Shown: positions 26,661 to 35,358, counted from the first letter of the stretch. The stretch is 64,000 nt of DNA from Kitasatospora sp. MAP12-44 (GCF_029892095.1 NZ_JARZAE010000004.1:496001-560000); one strand, 5' to 3'. Made by a program: numbers and translations. The notes: generated by a model not told the origin, from the letters alone.

Positions 26661-26820
26661 GCCGAGCCCTGCCCACACACTCCCCGGACTCAGGCGAAGA
26701 TCGCCAACATCATCCCGGAAGTGAGCCAGAGCCGATTACGGGACAGAGACGTTGGCTGGACAGGCCCCCGACTGACCCGAAGTGGCCATCTGGGCGGCGG
26801 AGTTCATGTCGGTATCCAGC

Positions 26821-26853
26821 TTCCGGGCCGGACTCGACGAGTCCGGCCCGGAA
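26821..26853. terminator. Strong bidirectional hairpin between convergent genes
   Basis: A perfect 16-bp inverted repeat (TTCCGGGCCGGACTCG and its complement, one base between) lies in the 217-base gap between the methyltransferase and the convergent repeat-protein gene. It should end transcription from both sides. Confidence 0.85.
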
Positions 26854-26877
26854 CGGCTCAGTACGCGGCTGAGGCGG

Positions 26878-28626
26878 TCACTGGCTGAGGATCATCTGGG
26901 TGCCGTCGGAGCCGACCGCGATGGCCGTGACGACGGGGTCGCTTTCCTGGGTCCAGTTGTAGAGCCCGATGCTGCTCTTGGCGAAGACCGTGCCGTTGTT
27001 GTCCAGGATCAGCTGGACGCCGCTGTTGGTGGCGATGGCCTTGATGCCGGGGTCGCTCTCCTGGGTCCAGTTGTAGAGCCCGATGCTGTTCTTGGCGAGG
27101 ACCGTGCCCTTGTTGTCGAGGATCATCTGGGTGCCGTCGGAACCGACCGCGATGGCCGTGACGACGGGGTCGCTTTCCTGGGTCCAGTTGTAGAGCCCGA
27201 TACTGTTCTTGGCGAGGACCGTGCCCTTGTTGTCGAGGATCATCTGGGTGCCGTCGGAGCCGACCGCGATCGCCTGCACCACCGGGTCGCTCTCCTGGGT
27301 CCAGTTGTAGAGCCCAATGCTGCTCTTGGCCCATACGACGCCGCTGTTGTCCAGCATCAGCTGGACGCCGCCGTTGGTGGCGATGGCCTTGATGCCGGGG
27401 CCGCTTTCCTGGGTCCAGTTGTAGAGCCCGATACTGTTCTTGGCGAGGACCGTGCCGTTGTTGTCGAGGATCATCTGGGTGCCGTCGGAGCCGACCGCGA
27501 TCGCCTGCACCACCGGGTCGCTTTCCTGGGTCCAGTTGTAGGGCCCGATGCTGCTCTTGGCCCATACGACGCCGCTGTTGTCCAGCATCAGCTGGACGCC
27601 GCCGTTGGTGGCGATGGCCTTGATGCCGGGGTTGCTTTCCTGGGTCCAGTTGTAGAGCCCGATGCTGTTCTTGGCGAGGACGGCGTTGTAGCCGGGGCCG
27701 GGGGCTGTGGTGTTGCTGACGATGAACGAGCCGCCCCCGTACGTGTGGTTCTGGCCGTCTGTCTCGCTGGCGATCATCGAGACGGTGTAGCTGCCGTTCG
27801 CCAGTTGCGTGGTGTTGAGCGCGTAGGGGTAGTTGGCGCCTCGGCCTGCCGGCACTTCGCTGTAGTAGCCGTTGGGGCCGGAGATGACGTAGTTGAGCCC
27901 CCCGATGACGTCGCTCTGCGTCGGGGTGGAGGTCAGGTGCACGGTGCCGCTGACGGTCTGTCCGGGGTTGAAGCCCGACAGTGTGACGTTGAAGTCCGCA
28001 GGGATGGCGGGGAGGGGGTTGGTGTAGCGCAGCAGCTCGTAGGCCGACGCCGGGTAGCCGTCGATCGAGGGGTCGTGGATGTTGGCCGGGTACTCTGCGG
28101 TCGGGACGCTGGAGTTCTCCTCGGCGATGTAGGTGAAGTCGCCGTTCGCCTGGTTGGTCCAGCCGGCGAAGAGGCTGATGTGCTTGCCCGCGACGGCGAG
28201 CGCGTCGCCGGGCTGCAGCTGGGACCAGCTGGTCAGCTTGGTGCTGTACGGCGCGGAGTCGATGCCGGGCGATGGCGTGGTCACCGCCGGACTGCTGGGC
28301 AGCTGCCAGGCCATGTCGACCAGACCGCCGTCATCGGTGCGGTAGGGCCCACCGACCTCGGCGTCGGCGAACGACTTCCCCTGGTTGTAGATGACCTGAT
28401 GGCTCACCCAGTCCCGAGCGCGCTGGACCATCATGTCGCCGGTCAGTTGCGCACCGATGCCCGTCCCGACCGTCCCGGTCGACATGGCCGTCAAGGAACC
28501 GTTGCCGTAGTAATTGCCAGTGTCGGCGGACGCCGGCACGACAGTGCACAACCCCGCGACGACGGCGATCGCCGCAAGGGTGGCCACGCGCGCCAGAGAA
28601 CGGGCTGGACGGGTCGGTGCGGACAT
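26878..28626 (-). CDS. Secreted NlpC/P60-like protein lacking the catalytic Cys, with seven C-terminal repeats
   Basis: A 582-residue protein. ATG at 28626 gives a Sec leader (about 1-34). Residues about 55-215 resemble the amidase/NlpC-P60 domain of Streptomyces wall hydrolases: MVQRARDWVS, PYRTDDGGLVDMAWQLP, LQPGDALAVAGKHISLFAGW. In active relatives the motif is TDCSG; here it is TDDGG, so Cys is Asp at position 99 while His149 remains. A beta-sandwich follows (about 240-340). The last 270 residues are seven near-identical 38/39-residue repeats (SIGLYNWTQES.P...AIA.....Q.ILDN.G.V.AK), likely a seven-bladed propeller of lectin type. Probably a cell-wall or glycan binder rather than a hydrolase. 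Confidence 0.85.
   Translation of the reverse strand: MSAPTRPARSLARVATLAAIAVVAGLCTVVPASADTGNYYGNGSLTAMSTGTVGTGIGAQLTGDMMVQRARDWVSHQVIYNQGKSFADAEVGGPYRTDDGGLVDMAWQLPSSPAVTTPSPGIDSAPYSTKLTSWSQLQPGDALAVAGKHISLFAGWTNQANGDFTYIAEENSSVPTAEYPANIHDPSIDGYPASAYELLRYTNPLPAIPADFNVTLSGFNPGQTVSGTVHLTSTPTQSDVIGGLNYVISGPNGYYSEVPAGRGANYPYALNTTQLANGSYTVSMIASETDGQNHTYGGGSFIVSNTTAPGPGYNAVLAKNSIGLYNWTQESNPGIKAIATNGGVQLMLDNSGVVWAKSSIGPYNWTQESDPVVQAIAVGSDGTQMILDNNGTVLAKNSIGLYNWTQESGPGIKAIATNGGVQLMLDNSGVVWAKSSIGLYNWTQESDPVVQAIAVGSDGTQMILDNKGTVLAKNSIGLYNWTQESDPVVTAIAVGSDGTQMILDNKGTVLAKNSIGLYNWTQESDPGIKAIATNSGVQLILDNNGTVFAKSSIGLYNWTQESDPVVTAIAVGSDGTQMILSQ
26880..27690 (-). repeat. Seven ~114-117 bp tandem repeats inside the propeller-like domain
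   Basis: Highly similar direct repeats, each encoding SIGLYNWTQES and a 25-residue remainder. GGTCCAGTTGTAGAGCCCGA (plus strand) or a one-base variant recurs about every 117 bases. Two sub-types (PGIKAIATN and PVVxAIAVGSDG) occur in no strict order, which points to recent duplication or gene conversion. Confidence 0.92.
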
Positions 28627-28707
28627 CGGGACCTCCGAGGTGATGGGTACGTCGAAGAGGATCATGTCCGGCGAGTGCCGCCCGCGGAACGGTGCACGCC
28701 CGGCAGC

Positions 28708-28731
28708 AAGTTGCCAAGTTGCCAAGGCAAC
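28708..28731. promoter_or_regulatory. Candidate operator upstream of the repeat-protein gene
   Basis: Two direct AAGTTGCC copies (28708-28723) run into a perfect inverted repeat GTTGCC-AA-GGCAAC (28718-28731), about 85-105 bases upstream of the start at 28626. The form TTGCC-N2-GGCAA resembles LacI/GntR-type operators. No dedicated regulator lies next to it. Confidence 0.45.
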
Positions 28732-28822
28732 AAGCTGCCGCCGCCATCCGCCAGGCCCGACACAGACCTGACGGTCAGTTGCCGATGGTCAGCCAGGTGG
28801 GTGTTGCGACGATCAGTTGAAT

Positions 28823-28852
28823 CCGCCCTGGTTCCCCCCATCACCAGGGCGG
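28823..28852 (-). terminator. Terminator after the metallophosphoesterase gene
   Basis: Perfect 10-bp stem (CCGCCCTGGT / ACCAGGGCGG) with a 10-base loop, starting 36 bases beyond the stop at 28888 on the minus strand. Confidence 0.75.
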
Positions 28853-28887
28853 TGCGGCCCGCCCGCAGGTGGGCGGTGTCGGCGGGG

Positions 28888-30636
28888 TCAGCGGCCCGGC
28901 TTGGCCAGCAGCAGCTCGGTGTTGTGGTCCAGCGGGGTGCCGAGCTTGACTCCCGGCGTGGCGTACGGGTCGTTGAAGGAGAGCTCGCGGTAGAGCGAGG
29001 CCAGGCCCGCGTCCGAGGTGTCGTCGAAGGCGGTGCCATAGGGCGCGGCGGACTCGATCAGGGTGGTGAAGAGCGAGAGGGTGCCGTCGCCGTTGTCGGT
29101 GACCTCGATGATCCGCGCGTGCTGCGGGAAGTCGATGTGCGAGGCGGTGTTGATCTCCCAGAACGCCCGCTCGGGCACCGCGTGGCCGTGCGCGGTGATC
29201 TGGTTCTGGTGGGTGTGGCCGTTCACCCAGGCCAGGACGTTCGGGTAGCGCTGGAGCAGGGCGACCAGCGCGTTGCCGTCGTGCCGCAGCTCGAAGAAGT
29301 GGCGCGGGTCGAGCAGCAGGTTGCCCATGGTGGTGCTGGTGTGGTGGCTGAACAGCACGACCAGCCGGCTGCTCGAACCACCGCGCACCAGGTTGCCGTT
29401 GGTGTCGTACCAGTGGTCGCTGTTGGCCCGCAGCTGCTGCTCCAGCCAGTTCAGCTGCGCGGTGCCGATCGAGCCGTCGGCGAAGCCGGCCGCGTTGGTG
29501 GTGTCCAGGCTGATACCGAGGACACCCTCCGAGATCTCGAAGGTGTAGTAGAGGTTGCCGCTGTTGGCGGCATCCGAGGTGAAGCCGTGGCCGTAGGGGC
29601 CGGCGCCGGTGTAGGCCGGGTTGAGGTGCGCCTGGGCGAACTGCTTGGTGGTGAACGGCTGGCGACGGGCGTCGGGGGTGATCTCGCGGACCGCGTCGGC
29701 GTCCTCCAGCAGCTTGCCGAGCAGCAGCACGGCGGAGGCCGGGTCGCTCTTCAGCAGGCCGGCCAGCTTCGCCGCGTCGGCGTCGTCGCAGCCCTCGATC
29801 TTGCGGTCGCCGGTGTAGAGCGAGTTCAGCAGGCCCAGGTCGGGCAGCGTGCCCTCGATGCTGTCGTCGTGGTTGCCGACCGTGGTGTACCAGGGCGTCT
29901 TCAGGCCGGGTGCCTGGAACGAGCTGCCGGCAGCGCTCAGGAAGCCCGGGATCTGGGGGAAGCCGACCGCCTTGTAGTTGTCCTGGAAGGCGCTCTCCGG
30001 GTTCCAGTAGGCGGCGCTGCCGGAGTTCTGCACGCCCTCGTAACGGCTGGTGTCACCGCTGTTCGGGGTCACCTGACCGCCGCTCATCACCGTCAGGTAC
30101 CAGTCGAGTTCGAGCTGCTCGTGGTTGTCGGTGTTGTCACCGGTGGCCATCACCAGGCTGAACGGCAGGCCGGTGTACGGGCCGGCCGCCACCTCGTTCA
30201 CCCGCTCGACCAGCGAGGAGGCGCCGCGCACGGTGAGCGTCTCCTGCGGGCGGTGCGCGGCGTCGTTCCAGCGGGCCAGGTACTCGAAGCGCATCGGCGA
30301 CTCGGTGTCGCACAGGTGCAGGTCGGTGAACTGGACGAAGCTCGCCAGGCCGGTGCGCCGGCCGTCTCTGCCGGCCTGCGCGGCGGCCAGCTCGCCGCGC
30401 ACCACCAGCGGCCAGCCCGGACCGGAGAGCAGCCGCCGGTAGCCGCCGCTGCCGAGCGGGGTGGCGACCTGCTCCAGCGTCGTGCCGCCGACCGCCACCG
30501 CGCGCGCCACGGTGGCCGCCAGCGCGCCGTCCCGGGCGGCGGCCGACGCGAAGGTCCCGCCGGCCAGCGAGAGCGCGGCACCTGCGGCCGTGGCCGAAGC
30601 GCCGCCGATGAAGCGGCGGCGACTGAACGCGGACAT
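28888..30636 (-). CDS. Tat-exported metallophosphoesterase (TIGR03767-like)
   Basis: A 582-residue secreted phosphoesterase. The N-terminus SAFSRRRFIGGASATAAGAA has the twin-arginine SRRRFIG motif and a hydrophobic stretch. Metal-binding motifs of the calcineurin-like fold appear in order: QFTDLHLCD, ATGDNTDN, YTTVGNHDD, FSHHTSTT and WVNGHTHQN, so the dinuclear metal site is complete. Such proteins release phosphate from extracellular esters and may respond to phosphate starvation; no clear PHO box was found. ATG at 30636 has GGGGGACACTC upstream. Confidence 0.92.
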   Translation of the reverse strand: MSAFSRRRFIGGASATAAGAALSLAGGTFASAAARDGALAATVARAVAVGGTTLEQVATPLGSGGYRRLLSGPGWPLVVRGELAAAQAGRDGRRTGLASFVQFTDLHLCDTESPMRFEYLARWNDAAHRPQETLTVRGASSLVERVNEVAAGPYTGLPFSLVMATGDNTDNHEQLELDWYLTVMSGGQVTPNSGDTSRYEGVQNSGSAAYWNPESAFQDNYKAVGFPQIPGFLSAAGSSFQAPGLKTPWYTTVGNHDDSIEGTLPDLGLLNSLYTGDRKIEGCDDADAAKLAGLLKSDPASAVLLLGKLLEDADAVREITPDARRQPFTTKQFAQAHLNPAYTGAGPYGHGFTSDAANSGNLYYTFEISEGVLGISLDTTNAAGFADGSIGTAQLNWLEQQLRANSDHWYDTNGNLVRGGSSSRLVVLFSHHTSTTMGNLLLDPRHFFELRHDGNALVALLQRYPNVLAWVNGHTHQNQITAHGHAVPERAFWEINTASHIDFPQHARIIEVTDNGDGTLSLFTTLIESAAPYGTAFDDTSDAGLASLYRELSFNDPYATPGVKLGTPLDHNTELLLAKPGR

Positions 30637-30820
30637 GAGTGTCCCCCTTTTTGACACACCGCGGGCGGCCCTGGCGGCGCCGGCGGAGAACGGTGTACGA
30701 CGGGTGGCCGACCCCGAACGCGGCAGGCCGAGAGCGCACGTTACCGGTTGGTAGCCGCGATCGGCAGTCCTGCGGAGGGAACTGTCGGCGAACAGTTCGG
30801 GTAGGTCCGGACGACACGAA

Positions 30821-30846
30821 GGGAGCGCCGGTCTCCCGGCGCTCCC
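30821..30846 (-). terminator. Terminator after murP
   Basis: Perfect 11-bp stem GGGAGCGCCGG / CCGGCGCTCCC with a TCTC loop, 32 bases past the murP stop on the minus strand. Confidence 0.85.
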
Positions 30847-30877
30847 TCGATTCCACCCTCAAACCTGCCGGCCGAGC

Positions 30878-32308
30878 TCACCCGGGCTCCGGGTTCAGCT
30901 CGGTGAGCATCGGTCGGGTGAAGCCGAAGAGGTAGGTGGCCAGAAAGCCGACCAGGTAGCCCGTCAGCAGCCCGCCCGCGTAGACCGCGACAGCGGCTCC
31001 CATGCCGTGCGTGCCTTTCAGCAGCGGGACGAGCGCCCAGCCCGAGGGGCCGATGGCGGTGGAGCCGACGGGTGTGCCGAGTTGGTTGCACAGGCCGATG
31101 AACGCGCCGCCCGCCGCGCCGCCCAGACAGGCCGTCACGAACGGGCGGCCCAGCGGCAGCGAGACGCCGTAGATCAACGGCTCGCCCACGCCCAGGAGTC
31201 CGGCGGGCAGTGCGGACCTGATGGTGGCCCGGATCGAGCTGTTGCGGTGCAGCCGGAGGTAGACCGCGATCGCGCAGCCGACCTGGCCGGCGCCGGCCAT
31301 CGCCAGGATCGGCAGCAGCAGGGTGTAGCCCTGCTGCTGGATCAGGGTGACGTGGATCGGGATCAGTGCCTGGTGCAGACCCAGCATCACCAGCGGCAGG
31401 AAGAGCCCGCCGAGCAGCAGCCCGGCCAGCGCCCCGCCGTGCGAGAGCAGCCAACTCGCCGCCTCGCCGACCTCGTTGGCGACGGCGCCGGCGAGGCGCA
31501 GCAGGCCGAACAGGGTCACCAGACCGGTCAGCAGGACGGTCAGGGTCGGGGTGAGCAGCACGTCCAGCGCCTGCGGGAGCAGCCGCCGGCACAGCCGCTC
31601 GATCCGTACCGCCAGCAGCGCCGCGACCAGGGCGCCGAGCACGCCGCCCTGGCCCGGGGAGAGCTTCTGCCCGAAGACGGAGACGTCGGCCACCCCCGGG
31701 TAGACGATCACGGCGGCGACCGCGCCGCCGAGGATCGGGGTTCCGCCGAACTCCTTGGCCGTGTTGTATCCGACGAACACCGCGATCAGCGACATGAACC
31801 CGCCCGCGATCGCGCCGAGCGCCGGTACCAGGGCGGGCGCCAGCCCGAGGTTGGTCAGCAGGCCGTTGACGCCCGCCACGACGCCGCAGCCGATCAGGGC
31901 CGGGATCAGTGGCACGAAGACGTCGGCGATCCGGCGCAGCGCACGCTTGAGCGCGGTGGCATCGCGCTCCCGCCGGGGGCCTCGGTCCGTCAACTCCGCT
32001 CCCTGGAGGGGCTGTTGGCGGTCGGCTTCGAGGAGTCCTGACAGCTCCGCGGCGACCCGCGTCACGATGCCGGGGCCCAGCACGAGCTGGTAGGTGTCGT
32101 CCTCGACCAGGCCCAACACGGCTGGCAGAGAGCGGAGTTCGGTGTGCTGGACGAGGCCGCGGTCGACCAGGCCCAGGCGCAGGCGGGTCATGCAGTGGGC
32201 GACGGTGGCGATGTTCGCGGCGCCTCCGAGCAGCGGGAGGATCGCGGCGGCGGTCGCGGCGGCGGTCGTGGTGCGCGGAGTCGTGGTGCGGGGGGTCTCG
32301 TCGGACAC
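30878..32308 (-). CDS. murP: PTS N-acetylmuramic-acid-type EIIBC component
   Basis: A 476-residue membrane permease of the glucose/sucrose PTS superfamily. The N-terminal EIIB domain (about 15-90) carries the phospho-cysteine in IATVAHCMTRLRLGLVD. EIIC follows with about ten membrane spans (VFVPLIPALIGCGVVAGVNG, LLGVGEPLIYGVSLPLGRPF). No EIIA domain is fused, so an external EIIA-Glc is needed. Specificity for MurNAc, imported as MurNAc-6-phosphate, is inferred from the adjacent murQ etherase 72 bases upstream on the same strand; GlcNAc or other sugars remain possible. The leader holds five 8-bp tandem repeats. Confidence 0.88.
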   Translation of the reverse strand: MSDETPRTTTPRTTTAAATAAAILPLLGGAANIATVAHCMTRLRLGLVDRGLVQHTELRSLPAVLGLVEDDTYQLVLGPGIVTRVAAELSGLLEADRQQPLQGAELTDRGPRRERDATALKRALRRIADVFVPLIPALIGCGVVAGVNGLLTNLGLAPALVPALGAIAGGFMSLIAVFVGYNTAKEFGGTPILGGAVAAVIVYPGVADVSVFGQKLSPGQGGVLGALVAALLAVRIERLCRRLLPQALDVLLTPTLTVLLTGLVTLFGLLRLAGAVANEVGEAASWLLSHGGALAGLLLGGLFLPLVMLGLHQALIPIHVTLIQQQGYTLLLPILAMAGAGQVGCAIAVYLRLHRNSSIRATIRSALPAGLLGVGEPLIYGVSLPLGRPFVTACLGGAAGGAFIGLCNQLGTPVGSTAIGPSGWALVPLLKGTHGMGAAVAVYAGGLLTGYLVGFLATYLFGFTRPMLTELNPEPG

Positions 32309-32328
32309 AGGTGCTCGATTTCTGCTGG

Positions 32329-32368
32329 ACGTCGTGTAGTCATGCAGTCATGTATTCGTGCAGTCGTA
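32329..32368 (-). repeat. Five 8-bp tandem repeats in the murQ-murP spacer
   Basis: Plus-strand units ACGTCGTG, TAGTCATG, CAGTCATG, TATTCGTG, CAGTCGTA (consensus YAGTCRTG) lie 21-60 bases upstream of the murP start, within the 71-base gap after murQ. Confidence 0.7.
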
Positions 32369-32379
32369 GAGCGGCGGTG

Positions 32380-33342
32380 TCAGCTGGACCCGTCGGCCAG
32401 GGCGTTGCGCAACCGGCCCTGGTGGCGGGCGAGTCGGGCGGCGGCGGTCGGGGCGTCGAGCCGGCCGAGGATCATCAGCAGCGCGTTCTTCACCTCGCCG
32501 TCGGCGGCGGCCAGGGCCCGCTCGATCGTCGCGTCGTCGGCACCGGTGGCCAGCGCCAGGATCCGGTGGGCCCGAGCCCGCAGCTTCTCGTTCGTGGCCC
32601 GCAGGTCAACCATCAGGTTTCCGTACGTCCTACCGAGTCGGATCATCGTGAGGGTAGAGATCAGGTTGAGGACCAGCTTCTGCGCGCTGCCGGCCTTGAG
32701 CCGCGTCGAACCGGCCAGCAGTTCCGGGCCGACCACCACCTCGATGCCGTGCTCGGCGGCCGCTGCCAGCGCGGAGCCCGCGTTGCAGGAGAGCCCGACG
32801 GTCAGTGCACCCAGCGCCCGGGCGTGCTCGACGGCGGCGAGCGGATAGGGCGTACGGCCCGAGGCGGAGACGCCGACCACGCTGTCCCGCTCGGTCAGGC
32901 CGATCCGGTCGAGGTCGGCGGCGGCCGCCGCGCGGTCGTCCTCGGCCCCCTCGACGGCGCGGCGCAGGGCGACCGGTCTGCCCGCGATCAGGCCGAGCAC
33001 CTGGCCGGGCGCGGTGTTGAAGGTGGGCGGGCACTCGCTCGCGTCGAGGACGCCGAGGCGTCCGGAGGTGCCCGCGCCCGCGTAGACGAGCCTCCCGCCG
33101 CGGGCCATCCGCTCCGCGATGGCGTCGATCGCGGCGGCGATGCACGGGAGTTGGGCGGCCACTGCGCCCGGTACCAGCTGGTCCTCTGCGTTCATCAGCC
33201 GGGCGATCTCCAGGGTGGGCAACTCGTCGATCCGCGCGAGCTCGGGACGGTGCTCCTCAGTACTGAGCCTGCCCAACTGGACCCGCAGCTCGGCACTACC
33301 CGCCGTCCAGGCGGGCGCGTGGCTGGTCGGTTCCTCGGCCAT
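32380..33342 (-). CDS. murQ: N-acetylmuramic acid 6-phosphate etherase
   Basis: A 320-residue cytoplasmic SIS-fold lyase that cleaves the lactyl ether of MurNAc-6-phosphate to GlcNAc-6-phosphate and D-lactate. Signature blocks are RLVYAGAGTSGRLGVLDASE, CPPTFNTAPGQVLGLIAGR, and SASGRTPYPLAAVEHARALG, with the family LKAGSAQKLVLNLISTL and GNLMVDLRATNEKLRARAHR near the end. The catalytic Glu lies in DASECPPTF. ATG at 33342 is supported by the conserved start region; the longer frame is unlikely. It leads a two-gene unit with murP for recycling or scavenging peptidoglycan sugar. Confidence 0.96.
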   Translation of the reverse strand: MAEEPTSHAPAWTAGSAELRVQLGRLSTEEHRPELARIDELPTLEIARLMNAEDQLVPGAVAAQLPCIAAAIDAIAERMARGGRLVYAGAGTSGRLGVLDASECPPTFNTAPGQVLGLIAGRPVALRRAVEGAEDDRAAAAADLDRIGLTERDSVVGVSASGRTPYPLAAVEHARALGALTVGLSCNAGSALAAAAEHGIEVVVGPELLAGSTRLKAGSAQKLVLNLISTLTMIRLGRTYGNLMVDLRATNEKLRARAHRILALATGADDATIERALAAADGEVKNALLMILGRLDAPTAAARLARHQGRLRNALADGSS

Positions 33343-33496
33343 CGAGCCGCCTCCGCAACTTCGGTGAGGTGTCGAGCGCGCACCGGTGCCCGCCGGGCCC
33401 AGTAGTAACGGCCGCCTCGGGCAACCCCGCGCAATGACCCTCCCGTGGGCGCGCCGCGCCGACACCGCCGCGCGGCGGAGTCGCTGATAGATTTCC

Positions 33497-33808
33497 TGGC
33501 TCCGCGATCCGGCCACCGGCAACTACCTGCTCGACGTGTTCCGCGAACCGCACGACGGCGACACCTGGATCTGCCGACGCGATGAGAGCATCCGGCTTCC
33601 CTACAGCGAGATCATCCACCGCACCCAGGACGGCATCCCGTATCTGGTACCCGAACTGGTCCTGCTCTTCAAGGCCAAGCACGCCCGCCCAAAGGATCAG
33701 ACAGACTTCGACGCGACGGTCCCGCACATGACCCCGACTCAGCGCGAGACCCTAGGCGAGCTACTCGCCCACGTACACCCGGGCCATCCCTGGCTCGCCG
33801 ACCTGTAG
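33497..33808 (+). pseudogene. C-terminal fragment of a nucleotidyltransferase-like gene
   Basis: About 103 codons from WLRDPATGNYLLDVFREPHD to the stop after HPGHPWLADL. It resembles the C-terminal half of actinobacterial nucleotidyltransferase-fold (AbiEii-like) proteins, with YLVPELVLLFKAKHARPKDQ and FDATVPHMTPTQRETL. The frame is closed upstream by TGA TAG at 33485-33490 and the nucleotidyltransferase core is absent. A GTG at 33536 could start a 90-residue product, but a truncated remnant is more likely. Confidence 0.7.
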
Positions 33809-33910
33809 CACCCGCCGGCGGAGTGGCCGACGCGCTCGGGGCCCCTGACGCGGAATCCGTTGGTCGATGACGAAGCGCCGCCGGCACGGTCGGCCGGGCG
33901 GAGCCGCTGG

Positions 33911-34474
33911 TCACTCAGCGGGGCTCACGAGAACTCGCGGGATGTCGCACAGTCCGGTGTGGAGTGCGGCCGCCGCGCGGGCGAAGAGGCGCTTGGGGGC
34001 GGGCGCGCTCTCCAGGCCCACGACCAGCGCGATGCAGATGTCGGCCGCGTCCTCGGGCTGCTCCACGCCCGCCTGGGCGAAGACGTCGGCCAGCAGGGAG
34101 CGCAGCCGCGCGGTGAACTCGGTGCAGATGTCGCCGAACAACCGGGCCTTGCTGTCCAGGAGTTCGGCCGTGTGCGGGGAGTCCCCGGCGAGTTGCAGGA
34201 CCAGGTCGAGCTTGGCCTCCAGCACGGCGCGGACGCGTTCGGCGACCGGGGCGTCGAACGCGGCGGCCTGCCGGGCCCGCGCGAGCGCCTGGGTGTGCAG
34301 GCGCTCGGCGAGCCGGCGGAACGCGTCGTCCTTGCTGCGGACGTACTGGTAGACCGCCGACCGCGACACGCCCATCTCGCTGGCGATGTCGTCCATCGTG
34401 GTGCGCCGCACCCCGTACCTGGTCAAGCAGGTGTAGGTGGCGTCGAGCACCTCGTCGAGCCGGCCGGCGGGCAT
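33911..34474 (-). CDS. TetR family transcriptional regulator
   Basis: A 187-residue repressor. The N-terminal HTH (about 8-55) reads EVLDATYTCLTRYGVRRTTM, then DDIASEMGVSRSAVYQYVRS. The remaining residues form the helical ligand-binding domain. It starts four bases after the stop of the DJ-1/PfpI gene on the same strand, so the two are an operon and the regulator probably responds to the same stress as that gene. Confidence 0.9.
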   Translation of the reverse strand: MPAGRLDEVLDATYTCLTRYGVRRTTMDDIASEMGVSRSAVYQYVRSKDDAFRRLAERLHTQALARARQAAAFDAPVAERVRAVLEAKLDLVLQLAGDSPHTAELLDSKARLFGDICTEFTARLRSLLADVFAQAGVEQPEDAADICIALVVGLESAPAPKRLFARAAAALHTGLCDIPRVLVSPAE

Positions 34475-34478
34475 GCGA

Positions 34479-35177
34479 TCAGGCCAGCTTCTTGAGCAGC
34501 TCTGCTGCGAGCGGTGCGGAGGAGGAGGGGTTCTGCCCGGTGACCAGGTTGCCGTCGACGACGACGTGCGGGGCCCAGGGCTCGCCCTCCTGGAAGTCGG
34601 CGCCGAGCTCGACCAGGCGGTCCTGCAGCAGCCACTTGGCCTTGTCGGCCAGACCGGCCTGGATCTCCTCGGCGTTGGTGAAGCCGGTCAGCCTGCGGCC
34701 GGCGAACGGCGAGCTGCCGTCCTCGTTGCGGGCGGCCAGCAGCGCGGCGGGAGCGTGGCAGACCACGCCCAGCGGCATGCCGGACTTGAGCGCCAGGGTC
34801 AGCAGCCGACCGGAGTCGGCGTTGACGGCCAGGTCCTCCATCGGGCCGTGGCCACCGGGGTAGAAGACCGCGTCGTAGTCGTCCAGGCTGACGTCCTCCA
34901 GCTTGACGGGGTGCTGGAGCTCGGTGATCGAGGCGAGGGCGTCCGCGATCTTCTTGGCACCCTCCTCGCCGCCGTTGACCTGCGGGGCGAGGCTGCCGCG
35001 GTCGACGGTCGGGATCACGCCGCCGGGGGTGGCGACGACGATCTGGTGGCCCGCCGCCTTGAACGCCTCGTACGGGGCGACGGCTTCCTCGGCCCAGAAG
35101 CCGGTCGGGTGCTTGGTGCCGTCGGCCAGCGTCCAGTAGTCGACGCCGGTCATCACGAAAAGGATCTTCTTGACCAT
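34479..35177 (-). CDS. DJ-1/PfpI (type 1 glutamine amidotransferase-like) protein
   Basis: A 232-residue protein of the Hsp31-like branch (chaperone/glyoxalase-type activities are known in the family). It begins ILFVMTGVDYWTLADGTKHP, with TGFWAEEAVAPYEAF providing the Glu of the active site. The nucleophile lies in LGVVCHAPAAL (Cys-His), and AVFYPGGHGPMEDLA marks the core. It is divergent from a LysR gene, with a palindrome between them, and is followed by a TetR gene. Role in reactive-aldehyde or electrophile defence is plausible. Confidence 0.93.
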   Translation of the reverse strand: MVKKILFVMTGVDYWTLADGTKHPTGFWAEEAVAPYEAFKAAGHQIVVATPGGVIPTVDRGSLAPQVNGGEEGAKKIADALASITELQHPVKLEDVSLDDYDAVFYPGGHGPMEDLAVNADSGRLLTLALKSGMPLGVVCHAPAALLAARNEDGSSPFAGRRLTGFTNAEEIQAGLADKAKWLLQDRLVELGADFQEGEPWAPHVVVDGNLVTGQNPSSSAPLAAELLKKLA

Positions 35178-35296
35178 GATGAGAGTTCACTCCAAGGATG
35201 GTGGTTCCACGTCCTGACGCTCTGGACCCAGAACGTCAGCGTGCTTCATGAGCTCGAAGGTAGACCTAGTCAAGTACCAGCCACCAATGGAAGCGC

Positions 35297-35311
35297 CGAT
35301 GGCTGCCATCG
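35297..35311. promoter_or_regulatory. Palindrome in the DJ-1/LysR divergent promoter region
   Basis: CGATGGC-T-GCCATCG is a perfect 7-bp-arm inverted repeat in the 209-base divergent gap; a second ATGGCCAT palindrome lies at about 35333-35340. LysR proteins bind such interrupted palindromes, so this is the likely site for the adjacent regulator. Confidence 0.6.
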
Positions 35312-35358
35312 AAGATCCGATGGGACACCGGGAATGGCCATCGTCGCGCAGCCATCGC

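Noticed and set aside
26880..27690. Regular repeats considered as a CRISPR array
   Set aside because: Units are ~117 bp, contiguous without unique spacers, and lie in frame inside a secreted protein gene.
26782..30654. A 1290-codon plus-strand open frame with repeated motifs
   Set aside because: It is antisense to the repeat-protein and metallophosphoesterase genes. Its repeats mirror the true repeats on the minus strand, and no domain is recognised.
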